This document shows, piece after piece, positions 1 to 12,752 of a stretch of 64,000 nucleotides of DNA. The stretch is from contig OZ007505.1 in the NCBI GenBank assembly GCA_963931865.1, positions 3,090,220 to 3,154,219 on the forward strand, in the 5' to 3' direction. This stretch comes from Axinella damicornis (taxonomy: Eukaryota > Porifera > Demospongiae > Axinellida > Axinellidae). Every line of letters begins with the position of its first letter. Positions within the stretch are counted from its first letter, which is position 1. The notes beneath the pieces were generated by a model. It saw nothing but the letters and a program-made list of their open reading frames with translations. It was not told the origin of the DNA and did not search any database. The position numbers and the translations under genes are program-made.

Positions 1-179
1 TCTGTTACAATGACCACTAAGAAGTTACTCCAGTTTCAGTGAGCGCACACTGCAGGCTGGAGAGTATAAATGTGCTTTTACGTCTCCTGCTACAGGTTAA
101 TTGAACTGGTATATACTATGAAGAGAATTCCAAACCATAATTACCAACCATCATCCTCCCTCGCCATTCCATCAAACTT

Positions 180-365
180 CAAAGAGCATCCACCTGCTGG
201 ATATTCAGAACCGAATAATAGCTAGCAGTTGGATGCCATTTCAAGCTTGACGGAATTGCGAGTGGGGATGATGGATCCCATGATTAAGCTTGAAAGAGCA
301 TCCATCTGCTAGCTATTATCCGGTTGTTCAGAACCGAATAACAGCTAAAAGATGGATGCTCTTTG
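180..365. repeat. Two adjacent hairpin repeat units
   Basis: Both units begin AAAGAGCATCCA and contain CAGAACCGAATAA. The second unit (about 294-364) folds on itself, with arms beginning AAAGAGCATCCAT and ending ATGGATGCTCTTT. The first unit (about 180-237) is a similar but less perfect palindrome. This resembles a small foldback element duplicated in tandem. Confidence 0.7.
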
Positions 366-2099
366 AACCTTGAAGGGGTGACCAATTCAACTGAGTGAGT
401 TGACTGCAACTGGAGTAACCTTTCAGCTAAATATTTTGTACTGATTATTATAGTTGGGTGGGAATTGATGAGTACAAAAGCCTGCAAACGTTTTGGTGTC
501 CGGATCCGCATTATGTAGACTTCGATTAATGAAAATTACTCTCTGAGAGCATTTTCACAACTTATGTAATTGGTTAGTATGATCTGTTGACTTGCCTGTT
601 CACTTGGCAATGCATGTTTCTCTTCAATTAATCACACTCTTGTTTATCCAAGGAAGATTCCTCTTAACCTCGACCACACTGCGTGTGGGAAACACAGATT
701 TCCATGATCTGCAGGAAGTAGTTTTCCTAAGCTGACCAATAAGCATCAGCATCAACAAGTGCAACAGTCAATAGACTTGAGGAGGTATAAGCAGCACTGC
801 ATGGGAATATTGCCAAACGTTCCTTGTGACTAGGTGCATGAATTAACATTAACTTGTTCTATTTACAGCCATAATGATACATTCAAAGTCAGGTGTACCT
901 TTTAACAAAGGAGAGCAAGCGAACAGGTCTTTTAGGACACCACCGCCATGTCTGGAGCGGTCTAGCCTGATACCGATAATGGAATAGCCCTGGATAGTAA
1001 TTAATATAGTAGTCATTATAGTGTTGTCTATCCGCATGACCCTACAGCACAGACAATATCAGGGGAAGAGTGACTGCTAAGATAATTTATGATCTATTTT
1101 AGGTAATAATTAAACTATATGCACTTTGAAGTACAGCCAATTAACCGCACATTGAAGTACGGCAAACTTAGTTCAGCTAACACCAGTCTCATGAATTACA
1201 TAAACAACTGGGCTATAGCTATAGCACCCTCCATACTATGGTATACGTCTAGTGCAGTGACTACAGCACTGGCGTTATTTCGATCTCCTGCTGAGTGTGA
1301 TCCTCCAATTAACCTCTTCATGCCGTGGTAAGAATTCTCAATCAGTTGTGTGCCATTAACGCCTCTCAATTAAGCCCATTGCACTGACTTAGATGTGGCT
1401 ACAATCTACTAGCTGACTCAGTAAAGTTTCAAGTGTTCACTAAAATGATTTTCATGTAAATGCTTCTAACAGAAAATAGTGACGGGACAGATCTGTCATT
1501 ATAATTCATACCGGTGAAAGGGTAAAAGAAATAGAAAATGGAGTTCAAGTGCCAAGTTGACAACCGACAAACGGGCCAAGGGCAACTAACTGCATAGACA
1601 TACACTACAGCTTGTGCATATACACAACATAGCTACATACAATCTGGTGCCTGTATAGTTGAGCAGCAGGAACATTGGAAGCCAAACAATGGCAGCAGTT
1701 TTATACGGTAATTAGCTGCAGATTGGCTGGAACACCATTGGCAGCAGCAGCGGGCAGCACTGGCCGAGACCATGTCTTCCTACACATATTGAGGGTAGTG
1801 GGAGGAGAAATGCAAGTAACAGTCTGTGACAGTGTGGGTCGATTTTCTGTGAATACCGATGCTGAGGAATGCATTGTTTTTGTGGTGGAGTAGTGTGTTA
1901 AGAAATGGCGGTTCTCCACCCTCCTCCCACTCCGTGGACATTGGTTAGTGGGGCGTATGCTGCAATGGTACAACCTTCAATTTCTGCATGACATTGTCGT
2001 CTTCATCTCATTGTGATTCTAGGTGGACGGATGTACACAGCTGTAGACAAACATCTACAGGAAGATGCTCGGGAAGGCCTCCCTCAGGACAGTTGTGTA

Positions 2100-2475
2100 C
2101 ATCTACTTGGCTTGGCTTGGCTTGGCTCCCCGGCTTCCCAGCTTGGCTTGGCTTGTTTTGGCTTCCTGCTTGGCTTGATCTGGTTTGGAGTAATAGCTTG
2201 ACTTTACTTGAATTGGTTACATTGACATTAGGTGCATTGGCACATTGACATTGTGGGTGCATTGACATTAGCTGCATTGACTGCATTGCATTGCATTGAT
2301 ATTGATATTGACATTGGCTGCATTGACATTGGGTGCATTGACATTGACGTTGGCTGCAGTGACATTGGCTGCATTGACATTGGCCGCATTAATATTGGCA
2401 GCAGTGACATTGCCGGGGTGCATTGACATTGGCTGCATTGATATTGGCTGCAGCGACATTGGGTGCATTGCAGGA
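2100..2475. repeat. Short-period tandem repeats (CTTGG)n and GCATTGACATTGG-type
   Basis: About 2107-2160 is a run of CTTGG-like pentamers. From about 2224 to 2475 there is an imperfect array built on TTGACATTGGCTGCA and TTGGGTGCA. The long open frames here on both strands are only a result of the repeat. Confidence 0.85.
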
Positions 2476-2513
2476 GCGCATGAGCCGCCTTCGGCGGCTC
2501 ATGCGCTCCTGCA
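2469..2513. repeat. Perfect 21-bp hairpin sharing a core with 38205-38257
   Basis: Arms 2469-2489 and 2493-2513 are exact reverse complements around a 3-base loop. The core GAGC.CATGAGCCGCC is the same, except for one base, as in the hairpin at 38205-38257. The remaining flanks are unrelated, so this is a dispersed palindromic unit. Confidence 0.9.
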
Positions 2514-3639
2514 TGGATCATTGCTACTGCTAGTGCAATGATGTAACTGTAGCAAAGCTGCAAATGTCAATGTCAATGCACCCAACATCAATGTACCCAA
2601 TGCACCCAATGTCACTACAAGCAATGTTTTATACTTCTTATTTTGTGTAGGGGAGTTTATAGTTCAAGCGAATGAGTACTGAGGGGAATAAGCTTGATTT
2701 AGATTTTTGCCAAGGATTTTCTAAAGTCTGCCCCTGCAGGCACTCACTCACTTGATTGCATGCACTGGCGAAGCTTTAGATAGCTGAGATGAAGGGAAGG
2801 AGATCCCTCAGCTACCCACCCACATCCTGCCTGCATCTAGATCTGACTTAAGTTGTCCTGCCTCATTCTCAGGTTGTAAATATAATGTTGACAAGCCTAG
2901 GGGAAATGACAGGGAGCCACATAGCTACACTCAACATTGCTACAGCCTTCATCGGTTGGAGCACCACTTTTTACTTTATCTTTATCACAAGAAGGTACAA
3001 GGAATTCCAACAAGAGCAGTTGCATGAACCTTTTGCACATTTCCAACCCCTGTCAGTTTCAACGGCATATTATAGCTACGTCTCCTGTGCAGCTACAATT
3101 ATGGTAACATAGCTCCTGGTAGTGAAATGTGCAAAAGGTTCAACTGCCCTGCAAATGCATAGATATCAGTTGCTGCATGCATGTGGCCCGCCCAGCTGCA
3201 TGGCTGTGATCTGCTTTGGGCGCCAGCATGTCTACCATATAGGGTCGAGTGAACTGGCTACCTCCATTAATTGTCTGAAGACCCATTAGAATGTTCTGAG
3301 CCCCTTACAAACCGGAAGCGGAATATAGCTAGCAAAATACACTGTACAGTATGTGCACAGAGGATTATATAGGTTCCATGTTTGATTATCCCCCCAATGA
3401 GTGACCTCCAATTGATTTTGCATTAATCTACTTGTTTTCTTTTCATGAAATATCTGTGCTGACAGAATGCATTCTAGTACTGATTTTTGAATAATTTGGT
3501 AATATAGCTATTTCCCCTGACTGGAAATCAGAAGTTCTGGATAGCTACTATAGCAGCCAATCTCTACCAAACCCAAAGTGACAATCCATTTGTAAGCGAT
3601 CTGTAGCAACCAGTTCCACACTGAGGTGTGTAGCTATCT

Positions 3640-4440
3640 GTACTTCATTCATAGATGAAGGTGAGGGAAACTTCGCATTGTAAGTACATGTAGTGCTATT
3701 GAGTCTCGAAGAGAGGTCAGGTGAGGGTGGTTCTTGCACAGTGCGTGGTTGCTCATGTTGGTTCCATAGCGGATACAATGCACCTGCAAATATAGATGAA
3801 GGTGAGGAAAACTTTGTAGTCATGGTAGCTATCATGTGAGGTCAGTTGAGCTAGAGTGGTTCTTGCACAAAGATCTAACACACACCCCTGAATTGTATTA
3901 TAACCTTACACAATGCATGGTTGTATCTAGACACATGTTGGTGCCATGCATATATAGCTAGTGGATACCATGGCATGAACTGAAAATGTACGTAGTGAGG
4001 AACTTTGCTACCAAGAGCTCGGGAGAGGGTGGTAACTTATACACAAAGATTTAACTCACACCCAATAGCTAGTTAGCTACACAGCGGCTGCATCTAGCTA
4101 GCTAGACTTGTGTTATTTGAACAGACTTCAACTTGTTGCCATAGAGGATACCTTGCACCGGCAAATGTAGCTTTATATAGATGCTTAGGAGAGGGAAAGT
4201 TTGAAACATGAGGTGCCATACAAATCTAATTCACACCCGATTACATTCACCTTACACAGTGCATGGTTGCTCATGCATGCTGCTGCCATAGCAGATACCA
4301 TGCATGCACCTGCAAATGCAGACGACTTTACATTATATAGTCATTGTAGCTATCACATCCACAAAAGAACTCGGGTAAGGGCAGGAGTATCGTTGCACAC
4401 ACAAAGATCTAACTCACACACTCAATTAAATATTAAATAG
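3640..4440. repeat. Diverged tandem array, roughly 200-250 bp period
   Basis: Recurring blocks occur in the same order four or so times: a CACCTGCAAAT..AG block, a GGTGAGG-like block, an ACACAAAGATCTAACTCACAC block, and a CAGTGCATGGTTGCTCATG..GCCATAG.GGATACCATGCA block. The copies are diverged and interrupted. No coding potential is seen. Confidence 0.6.
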
Positions 4441-4871
4441 CTATCTAGACTCCGTCGCTGCATCAACAGCTAGCTACCGTGCACCTTGACTGTACTATGT
4501 TCTGATGGGTTTCTGAAAACCCCAAGAATGGTCAGTACTGAAACTGTTCTGAAATGTATTATTGGCATTTCGTCTGAATTTCACATGATTTTGCTCACAT
4601 ACACAAGAAGCAAGCTTCACTGATAGTGACAGATACCAAAATCAATATTCCTATATGCATCAACGAAGATAGTTGGCAATGACTAGGCCTACAAATCTTG
4701 CTTTATACCTTGACACCAGCACTGCTGGTGCACGGGAAGAGTTGATAATAACTTGCATTAGTCAGTTATTAGTTCGTATGTGGGGTTCGTCGGTTTAATG
4801 AAATTCATGACCACATCTGTGCATTTTACTACTCCCTGCTCGGGAACGAGCTTGAATGGTGAAATCAAAGG

Positions 4872-7800
4872 ATGCTTCGATTCTCTGTCATCGTACTGTT
4901 GCTGTTGCTAGGCATGGTTGGCGGATTTTCATCCGGCCCTCCTAGCGTCGCTGACACCCGAAGCGCCCCTGGGGCTCTGGGAAACATCAGCTATGGAGAG
5001 TTGGTGTGCTCCTATCTCTCTCCCGGTCACTTCACCCACCTTCCCCAACCTCAGGAAGGGAATGGTGGATATTTAGTTAATTCTACGAAGCTTATTGACC
5101 TACTAGGAGGGAGCTATGCACCTGGGGAGAGCTACAGAGGTGAGCTGATGTATAAAATTTTGTTAGTGCACAATGTCAATGGTCATCATTGAATTTTGGT
5201 GCCTCTGAAATAATCCATCTTGTTTTAGTTTAGTCTGAGGTACTTGACAGCAGATTTATTGCTAGCTCTCCACTGCAAACGCATGCATACACACGTGCAT
5301 ACACACACGTGCGTACACACATGCACGCGCACACACTCATGCCAACACAGTGGATCTGGTTGGGACGGTTGACCAGTTCAAAGGGTTTGTGCTACAAGCC
5401 CAAGATACCGCAACAGGTAATCTGATTGGCTCGTTTACACCCCTGGATACGGACAAGTCACATGCGTTGAACTGTGACCCAAGCTTCACAAATCTCCAGG
5501 TAATCATGAGGCAGACACTGCAACTGGTTTACAATCTCATCCCATGACACACAGCTTCTTGTACATCCCTGCCTAATCTCCAGACCAGGAACTCTGTTAC
5601 TTTCAGTGTCTTTAGGCTTGTTTCTCTCCTCCCTTCTCTCCTCCCTTCCCTTCCCTCCCTGCCTCCCACCCACCCACCCACCGTCCCTCCGTCCCTCCAT
5701 CCCTCCGTCCCTCCTACGCACCCATCCACCTACTCTCCTCTGATCCTGCCCTCCATTGGATCCTTCCCTCCCTTCCATCCACCCTCCATTCCTCCGATCC
5801 CTTCCTCCCTCTCTCCCTCCGATCCCTCCCTCCCTCCCTCCCTCCCGCCTCCCTCCAGGCAACTGTCTCCCATAGCAATGGTGCCCCTGTCTCCCAACAA
5901 AGCTTTCTCTGGCAGGCTCCACGACAACAATCTAATCTTGGATCCACCGTCACTTTCATGTATGTGGTTTATGAGTCCAAATCCAGACTTTCATGTTGAA
6001 GACTGCAAGAAATTACTCGTAGTGTAAAGATAGTTTCTTGAGCAGTCTTCACTGACGGGAAATGTTCAATGTTAATAACTTGAGGTCCAAAGACTGTCTT
6101 GAGGCAATGCACTTGTGCTTCTAAAGTGGACCCGATACAGTTCAATTGCCTAAATATTTTCATGTGGGTGAGATGAACCTCAATCTCTTGGCATTTCTAG
6201 TGAGGTCATCATTGGATTGGATATGTGGGTACAGCACAATGGATGTAATATTGATTCGTGGGGTGTGGATGCATCAACCGGTACTCCTGGACCATTGTCC
6301 TTGTTCTTACAGCTACTCGGTCGTGAGAGAGTTCTCACAGTATTGGGTGCGACTCAACGCCACTGAGCACAGGGTAAGTGTTCATTGCAGCCCTGTTGTC
6401 CGTAAATGATATGCAAGCAGGTGCCTTGCCTGTGAGTTCTCATGGTTGCAAAAGTTAATGAAATAGTCTGGGTATGTATGTACCAACTTTGCAGCAAAGG
6501 TAGAAAATTACGTGGAACAGTCAAGGCTAAGTGAAATGTCATTCCTTCAGTGTGTGTGGTATCACAAGGGCCAGGGAGTAGACTAAAGTGTGCATGATAA
6601 TTTTGTCTGCCCAGTAATTGTTTGTGTGTGATCATGAGCAGTTCATCGTGTGGTATGTCACACTGTAATGTTTGCAGTAGACTGTATGTGACGTGTATAG
6701 TTCCAGTTGTTTGTTCCCCCCTCCCTCCCTCCCTCCCTCCCTTCCTCCCTCCCTCCCTCCCTCTCTCTCTCTCTCCCTCCCTCCCTCCCTCCCTCCCTCC
6801 CTCCCTCCCTCCCTCCCTCCCTCCCTCCCTCCCTCCCTCCCTCCCTCCCTCCCTCCCTCCCTCCCTCCCTCCCTCCCTCCAGGCATTGTCAGGTGCCACC
6901 CATGCCCTCTCTGCTCTTCACGTACAGCACCTGCAGGATGAAGTTGATGCTGGAATCCATGATGACGGTCGCACACAGCTGCCCTGCCCCACTGGTCCCG
7001 TGAGTGATCGATGTCATTGTGACAGTGGATCTACAATGATGGGATGCATTGAGTAATCACCTCCTGTGTTTGTCCCTTCCTCCTTTCCTCTCTCCTCCAC
7101 TCTCTCCTCCACTCTCACCTTCCCCCTCCCTCCCTCCCTCCCTCCCTGCCTCCCTCCAGGTAGATAATTCCACCTTCCGTCTGACTTGCACCCTTCCATC
7201 TGGATGTCAGAGGCCTGAATGCAGCTACTTTGTTGGGATCAACACAAACTCGGAAGACAGCCGGTTTCTCGATTTTGTGGTGGAAGGGAGGGCAGAGGCA
7301 TGGGTGGCCTTAGGGCTTACCCTGACATCAAACATGGTGGGTGGGGCAGCTTTGGTCTGACCACACCCACTCTGGTGTGATAATACTTGTGACGAGAAGT
7401 GGGTACAGTTGAATAGTACCACACACATACTCACACATGCATATACACATACACACTGCACACACACCACACACACACACACACACCCGCACACCCCCAC
7501 ACACACTCACAGTTTGATGCTGATGTTCTGGGCTGTAATCGCTACTCCTCCCAGGAAAGTGTGGTTGCCATAGATACCTGGAATGTCAGTCCCCCACAGA
7601 GAAGTAACATTCTCGACAGCAACCAGGTACCAAGTTCTTCTACAAGTCAGCCTCTGATTTCTGCATTCACTGGCTGATCATAGTGATGTACTGGTATCAG
7701 CTGGACACACCAAGGCTACATATCGAATTCTACTGCCTAGCTGTTCACAAATAGTCTGCTTTCACCATCTGTTCTATATAAGCCTAGGCTTATTGCTATG

Positions 7801-9356
7801 TGGCAATATTCAGGACTTTAGTTATTGGAGCACAAGTTTGACAATAGAATGTTTCTCTGATTTGGTGTGTACGTTCATAGTATGTGCTGTCCATGGTGAC
7901 AATCACTGCAGCAGCTATATTATATGTTTGAATGACTGGTAAGCAGGGAATTGTGGAGCTCTGTGCAAGTGTTTCAACCTTATCAGACACAAACCTAATG
8001 ATCCGTAATGAGCTCAACAACACACCTGCCATAAACAATGCAGTCATGATTTTGTACTGGAAGTGCATCTCCATTTGTGTGTGTACGATGAATAGTGTGT
8101 GGCTCACACGAATTGACTGGCTGGGTATGTGACTAGTTCTTCTGTGACTGGATTTTGCTCTGACTAGGATGGCTTATGTCAGCACAGTGCCAGCTATGAA
8201 GATGGATGGATCCGTTGCGCGTGAGTGTGTGTGTGTGCATATGTGTGTGTGTGTGTGTGTGTGTATGTGTAGGTGTGGATGAGTGTATGTGTGTGTGTGG
8301 AGGTGTGGGTGAGTGTGGTATGTGGGGGTGTCTGTTTGTGTGGGTATGTATGCATGCGTCTGTGTGTTTGTATGTGTAGTATGTATATATTATGTGTGTG
8401 TACATATATGGTGATCACATGTCTGTAGGTTCAGTCGTAGGATTGTGGGGAGAAACACGGGACAAGACGTCAATCTCAACCAGGAGTACTACTTCCTGTT
8501 GGGAACTGGGGACACTCTGGCTGGTACGACAGCATGGATATTAGATGATCGACATTTAACTGTGATCAATGTTGTATTTTCCAACATGAAATATAATCAA
8601 TCGTTGTCGAGCAAGAGTTGCTTGGAAACAAGTAAAGTCTAGTTTGTTTTGTCTTGAAGCAACTGGGGGCCATTCTGGTAAGGGGATGCTGTACTGTGCC
8701 ACCTATATGGTCCAGTCCCGGGAGACTGACTATTGTCTGAGAGTCCACTTTTGACCCTGCACTTTTGGTGGGGACTACCTATTTTATGACATTATTCTCC
8801 CCCTCCCTCCCCCCTCCCCTCCTCCACCTCCCTCCCCTCCCCCTCCTCTCACTCCCTCCCCAGCGTCTACCTCCCAAGGTTTCACAATGCACCAGCGCAT
8901 TCCTACCATCACCACCACCATCATAAACCCTGTCCAACACTCTGGTGGACCCGTCTTCTCCCAGCTGCATAAGGCGTTGACAAAGGCTCATGGAGTCCTA
9001 ATGGTTGTAGCGTGGCCTGTGTTGGCCGGGACAGCCGTTCTGTTTGCAGCATTCTTAAAACCTGTGCTGAAGAAAGGGGAGTGGTTTCAGGTAGGATGTA
9101 TGTATATCCTTTACTCTCCTCCCTTCCTCTCCATTCTTCCTCCGTTCCTCCCTCCCTCACCCCTCGCCCCTCACCTCATCCCTCGGTTACCCCCCTCATT
9201 CCTCCATAGGTGCATCGGGCCCTGATGCTCACCTCTCTCCTCCTGGGGGCATGCTCCTTCATCCTGATCTTTGTTGTACACAGGAATGGCACACCACCAG
9301 GACTGATTGATCTTACCGAGGTAGGCAGACAGACACTCACACACCACACACACACA

Positions 9357-9394
<38 letters not shown>

Positions 9395-9395
9395 C

Positions 9396-9444
<49 letters not shown>

Positions 9445-9987
9445 ATTTATTGGATACCTGACCTTAAGAACCCAGACTGGTTGGTCTGTGCACGCACACA
9501 CACACACAGCCTGCCCCCGTGGCACACTTCATTCTTGGCATTACTGTGATGGTGCTGCAGGCTGCCAATGTAAGACTATCAGTTATGATCACATTTTCTG
9601 CAATAAAAAATTATGTTACTGTACATAACGGAATGCAATGCTATGGCTGATTGTGGTGAACTCTTAACTGTTTCCTGCTTGTGACTAGTTTTGTTCTCCC
9701 ACACACGAGAGGGAGAGTAACTACGGTGTGCTCTGCTGCCTAATTCTCTCGTGGTTTTTATTCCTGCAGCCCATTATTGCCTTCTTCCGATGCAAGCCCC
9801 AAGGAAAGTTGTAAGTCGACACATGCACACATCCACACACTGGCACACACAACACACACCACTGCATTAACTGCACGCACATACACTCCTCTTGGTTCCA
9901 GCCGCTGGATTTTCAACATTCTTCATGGGAAGATGATCGGCTATTCTGTTATGCTGCTGGCATGTAAGCATTAGCTTGTATGAATGC

Positions 9988-10036
<49 letters not shown>

Positions 10037-11461
10037 ACACACACACCTGCTCTCCCTCCCTATCTTTATCACAAATCATTTCTTCCTTCCCCCCAGTTAA
10101 AAACATTCTCCTCTCCCCTTACCCCACTATATGACAAAGCAATCCTCCCCCCCCCCCCAGTGGCAAATATATCTATTGGTATCTCTCTCTTCCTGGGTGT
10201 TAACCACGTGGCATTCAGCCTGCACCTCGTCAACTCTTTCTATTCCATTGCCCTCTTCCTCGTGCTCTCAATATTCCTCTCCTGTATACCCTGGCTGTTT
10301 TATACAGAGAAAGAAGGTCAGACACGTATGTGTGCATGTGTGTGTGTGGGGGGGGAGTGTATGTGGGTGTGTGTACATGTGTGCATGTGTATGAGTGTGT
10401 GTGTGTGCATGTGTTTGTGTGCTTGTACAGTGTATGTGTGTGCATGTGCTGTGTATGCATGGTGTGTGGGGGGTGTGTGTATGCATGGTGTGTGGGGGGT
10501 TGTATTGTGTGTATGTGTGTGAGTGTGTATGTGGGGTGTGTGTGTGCATGTGTGTGTGTGCATGTGTGTGTGTGCACGTGTGGGTGGGTTGAACTATTGA
10601 AGTGGCTATACTGATATAATTACAAGTAGCTTTGCTCGCTTCGTTCGCTCAGCTACTTGCCCCTCATTCACCTATGTGAGTAATCCGGCACTGGACAGCT
10701 CTCTGTGCAGAGCTGCTGCTCCCTGATTGCATCCACTTCAGCTGCTGCTGGCCCCGATTGCGTCCATTTCAACTGCTCCCCGATTGCATCCGCTTCAGCT
10801 GCTGCTCCCCGATTGTGTCCGCTTCGGCTGCTGCTCCCCAATTGCGTCCGCTTCAAGTGCAGCTCCCTGATTGCATCCGCTTCGACTGCTGCTCCCCGAT
10901 TGCATCTGCCAGCTGTTCTGGAAGATTCCAGCTAGCCCATGCCCAATGTTCTCGAACATTCTTCGCGGAGTCAGCCCCACGAACATCCCACTTCCGTTAC
11001 ACCACACAAACACACACGCACACACACACACGTACACACACATACACACATACACACACACATACACACACACATACACACACACACACACACATACGTA
11101 CACACACACATACATACACACACACAAACACACACACATACACACACACACATACACACACATACACACACATACGTACACGTACACACACACGCACACA
11201 TACATACACACACACACACATACACACACACACACACACACACATACACACACATACGTACACGTACACACACACACACACACACACACATACACAGGGG
11301 ACGGAAACAAAGCCCTTCTCTCCTCAAATCAAGACTCAGACACTGAGGGAGAGGGAGACGGAGGAGAGAAAGTAGAAGGAAAGGACGTTAAGAAACTAGA
11401 GGTCATGGACCCACACCAAAGGGAGAGTAGAGAGGATGAAGATGACAGCGTAAGCAGCTGA
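4872..11461 (+). CDS. FRRS1: FRRS1-like ferric-chelate reductase (Reeler + DOMON + cytochrome b561)
   Basis: Sixteen exons in consistent phase: 4872-5139, 5351-5499, 5859-5959, 6313-6373, 6883-6999, 7160-7336, 7513-7626, 8168-8220, 8429-8523, 8864-9090, 9210-9320, 9510-9569, 9770-9810, 9902-9963, 10161-10316, 11298-11461. They encode 651 aa, close to the family size. A signal peptide (residues 1-18) precedes a Reeler domain (about 25-190, with QFKGFVLQAQD and WVRLNATEH). A DOMON domain follows (about 235-380). The cytochrome b561 core (about 410-597) has candidate heme histidines H421, H456, H497 and H533. The tail is acidic. The family passes electrons across membranes to ferric iron or other acceptors; cytosolic ascorbate is the usual donor for b561 cores. 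The start is the first ATG before the signal peptide. Several introns end in (CCCT)n or (CA)n arrays. The substrate cannot be read from sequence. Confidence 0.9.
5640..5858 (+). repeat. (CCCT)n/(CCAT)n polypyrimidine array abutting FRRS1 exon 3
   Basis: A degenerate CCCT/CCAC/CCGT tract of about 200 bases ends in CCTCCAG directly at the exon 3 acceptor. It therefore supplies the polypyrimidine tract of this intron. Confidence 0.9.
6717..6882 (+). repeat. (CCCT)n array abutting FRRS1 exon 5
   Basis: Almost pure CCCT/CTCC repeats for about 160 bases end with CCTCCAG at the acceptor of exon 5. The open frames read as Ser-Leu-Pro-Pro repeats on + and Arg-Glu-Gly-Gly repeats on -, and are not genes. 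Confidence 0.95.
8221..8406 (+). repeat. (GT)n array starting at the FRRS1 exon 8 donor
   Basis: The exon 8 donor GTGAGT runs straight into GTGTGTGT, followed by about 180 bases of interrupted TG repeat. Confidence 0.9.
9989..10046 (+). repeat. Poly-C run (34 nt) followed by (CA)n
   Basis: An unbroken C homopolymer at 9989-10022 passes into ACACAC repeats, inside the intron between FRRS1 exons 14 and 15. Confidence 0.9.
10617..10994 (+). mobile_element. Dispersed repeat with palindromic end and CCCCGATTGCGTCCGC tandem core, copy 1
   Basis: The left end AATTACAAGTAGC leads into a palindrome (AGTAGCTTTGCTCGC to GCTCAGCTACTT). Then comes a tandem array of a roughly 28-bp unit containing GCTGCTGCTCCCCGATTG, and a right end with AATGTTCTCGAACATTCTTC and CCACGAACATCCCACTTCC. 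The same order of blocks occurs in reverse orientation at about 54189-54706. It lies in the last intron of the FRRS1-like gene and is followed by a (CA)n array. No ORF for a transposase is seen, so it is probably a non-autonomous DNA element. Confidence 0.75.
10995..11297 (+). repeat. (CA)n microsatellite abutting FRRS1 last exon
   Basis: About 290 bases of ACAC repeat with AT and GT interruptions end in TACACAG at the acceptor of exon 16. Confidence 0.95.
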
Positions 11462-11625
11462 GGTTACCGTGGTAGCTACATACCGAAGTGGTGTGTAGGA
11501 CTGTGCATGTATGCCTTTTTCCAGGGGTAAGGCCTGTAGAATGGTATGTGTATGTGGAGCCTACAGTTGGAATATGTGATGTCCGTGTGAGTGGTAGTAG
11601 TACGGTGGTGAGAGTACCAGTACTG

Positions 11626-11699
11626 TAGCCTCATTCCCAGTCCACGCTCCAGCTTTTGCCATCTTGCAAGTGGTGCGGCGTGGCCTAGGAACGAGGCTA
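11626..11699. mobile_element. Palindromic TAGCCTCGT-type insert
   Basis: It starts TAGCCTCATTCCCAG and ends CTAGGAACGAGGCTA, with a partly palindromic interior. Unlike its relatives in this window, no clear 9-bp target duplication was found. Confidence 0.6.
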
Positions 11700-12294
11700 A
11701 CCATACCGTAGTCTCATGAAAGATCGTCCACAGTTTCCTGTATAGGGTCAAAGTTCAGGTGCATGAGTGCCCACTAGTATCGTGTTATATAGTTTGAGTG
11801 TATGTGTGGTTCGAGTGCACTGCATGTAACTGTAATGATGAAACACAACAATGTAGTCGTCGTACCTTCACGTCTTACTTCGATTATGTTTGTCCATAAT
11901 TGTCAGTCTGAGGGAAGTAGAAACCAGCGCTGTCATACTTGCCAGATGTACCAAGGGCTCTGCAGACTATTGCCATTGAAGAACAAGTGTAGCTACTGTG
12001 CTCTACAGAACTGCTCTGGTATCTTTCAACTTGCATAGCAGAAACCACGGCTGATGTGGAGAGTGGCAGACGAGTGTAAACCACAAACATGGACGCTCTT
12101 TTATAGATGAATACTGAAAACACTCCCCAACATGTTAATTGCACCACTCATGGGTACCCTACTACGGTACTAGCATTTAGCACCATGGATTTCAGATATA
12201 AGCTTTAATTTAGCTATGTGAGGGAATTTTGGGGGTATAGTCAACTAGGATATTAGCAGGAAATTAGCTCAAGCCAAGTTGCGAATTGCAACCC

Positions 12295-12490
12295 TCTAGA
12301 ATGGTTGCTGTAAAATGGTTGTATGAGCTGTTGCAAGGTTGTAGGAGCTGTAGGAAGATTGTAAGAACTGTTGAAAGATTGTAGGATCGAGCTGTTGAAA
12401 GGTTGTAGGAGCTGTCAGAAGGTTGTAGGAACTGTTGAAAAGTTGTAGGAGCTGTCAGAAGGTTGTAAGAACTGTTGAAAGGTTGTACGG
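12295..12490. repeat. About 22-bp minisatellite
   Basis: Roughly nine imperfect copies of a unit containing GAAAGGTTGTAGGAGCTGT. It shows no coding value. Confidence 0.85.
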
Positions 12491-12656
12491 ACTATCAGAA
12501 GCTTGTGCAATATACAGTCTTGTATGTGCATTGTGGTTTTGACGTGTTGAGACATTTGGTATGATAATCCCTGTGGTACACTATAGCCAAGTGATGTTTT
12601 GTTATGATGGTATGATTGATGGCATCTCCCCCCCCCCCCCCCCCCCCCATTCTCAC

Positions 12657-12752
12657 AGAACCCCAAGTTCCGGTACAGTGCATTAATATTATACCTGATG
12701 GTGACATTACCGCTGATGATTGCTGTGATTGTCCTCATTTCTATTAAGAGTT
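12657..12752 (+). pseudogene. Exon-like fragment encoding a single membrane segment
   Basis: After an acceptor TCTCACAG the frame reads about 31 residues, beginning NPKFRYS and continuing with a strongly hydrophobic stretch to a Lys-Ser end and a TAA stop. A related but decayed copy follows the DOMON-like fragment at 13878-13985, where the frame is broken by stops. This suggests a terminal membrane-anchor exon of a DOMON-type gene. The matching upstream exons were not found, so it may be a relic. Confidence 0.35.

Larger units (their letters stand above)
1..4871. other. 5' intergenic region, no gene recognised
   Basis: No exon with a recognisable protein family was found in these 4.9 kb on either strand. 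Open frames here are short and coincide with repeats. The stretch holds hairpin units at 180-365, a GACATTG-type minisatellite at 2224-2475, a perfect 21-bp hairpin at 2469-2513, an inverted repeat near 3018-3152 and a diverged tandem array at about 3640-4440. It may contain the promoter of the FRRS1-like gene just before 4872, but no clear core element was identified. Confidence 0.6.

Noticed and set aside
1675..1893. 72-aa frame with MEAKQWQQFYTVIS
   Set aside because: No family match, no splice or promoter context, and an overlapping frame on the other strand.
6632..7056. Open frames of Ser-Leu-Pro-Pro and Arg-Glu-Gly-Gly repeats, also at 38463-38873, 39091-39388 and 55656-55972
   Set aside because: They are translations of (CCCT)n arrays in introns, open on both strands, and end at splice acceptors of real exons.
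10758..11461. His-Thr and Cys-Val repeat frames, also at 9171-9525, 41822-42192 and 8133-8418
   Set aside because: These are CA/GT microsatellites. Only the last part of 11298-11461 is a real exon.
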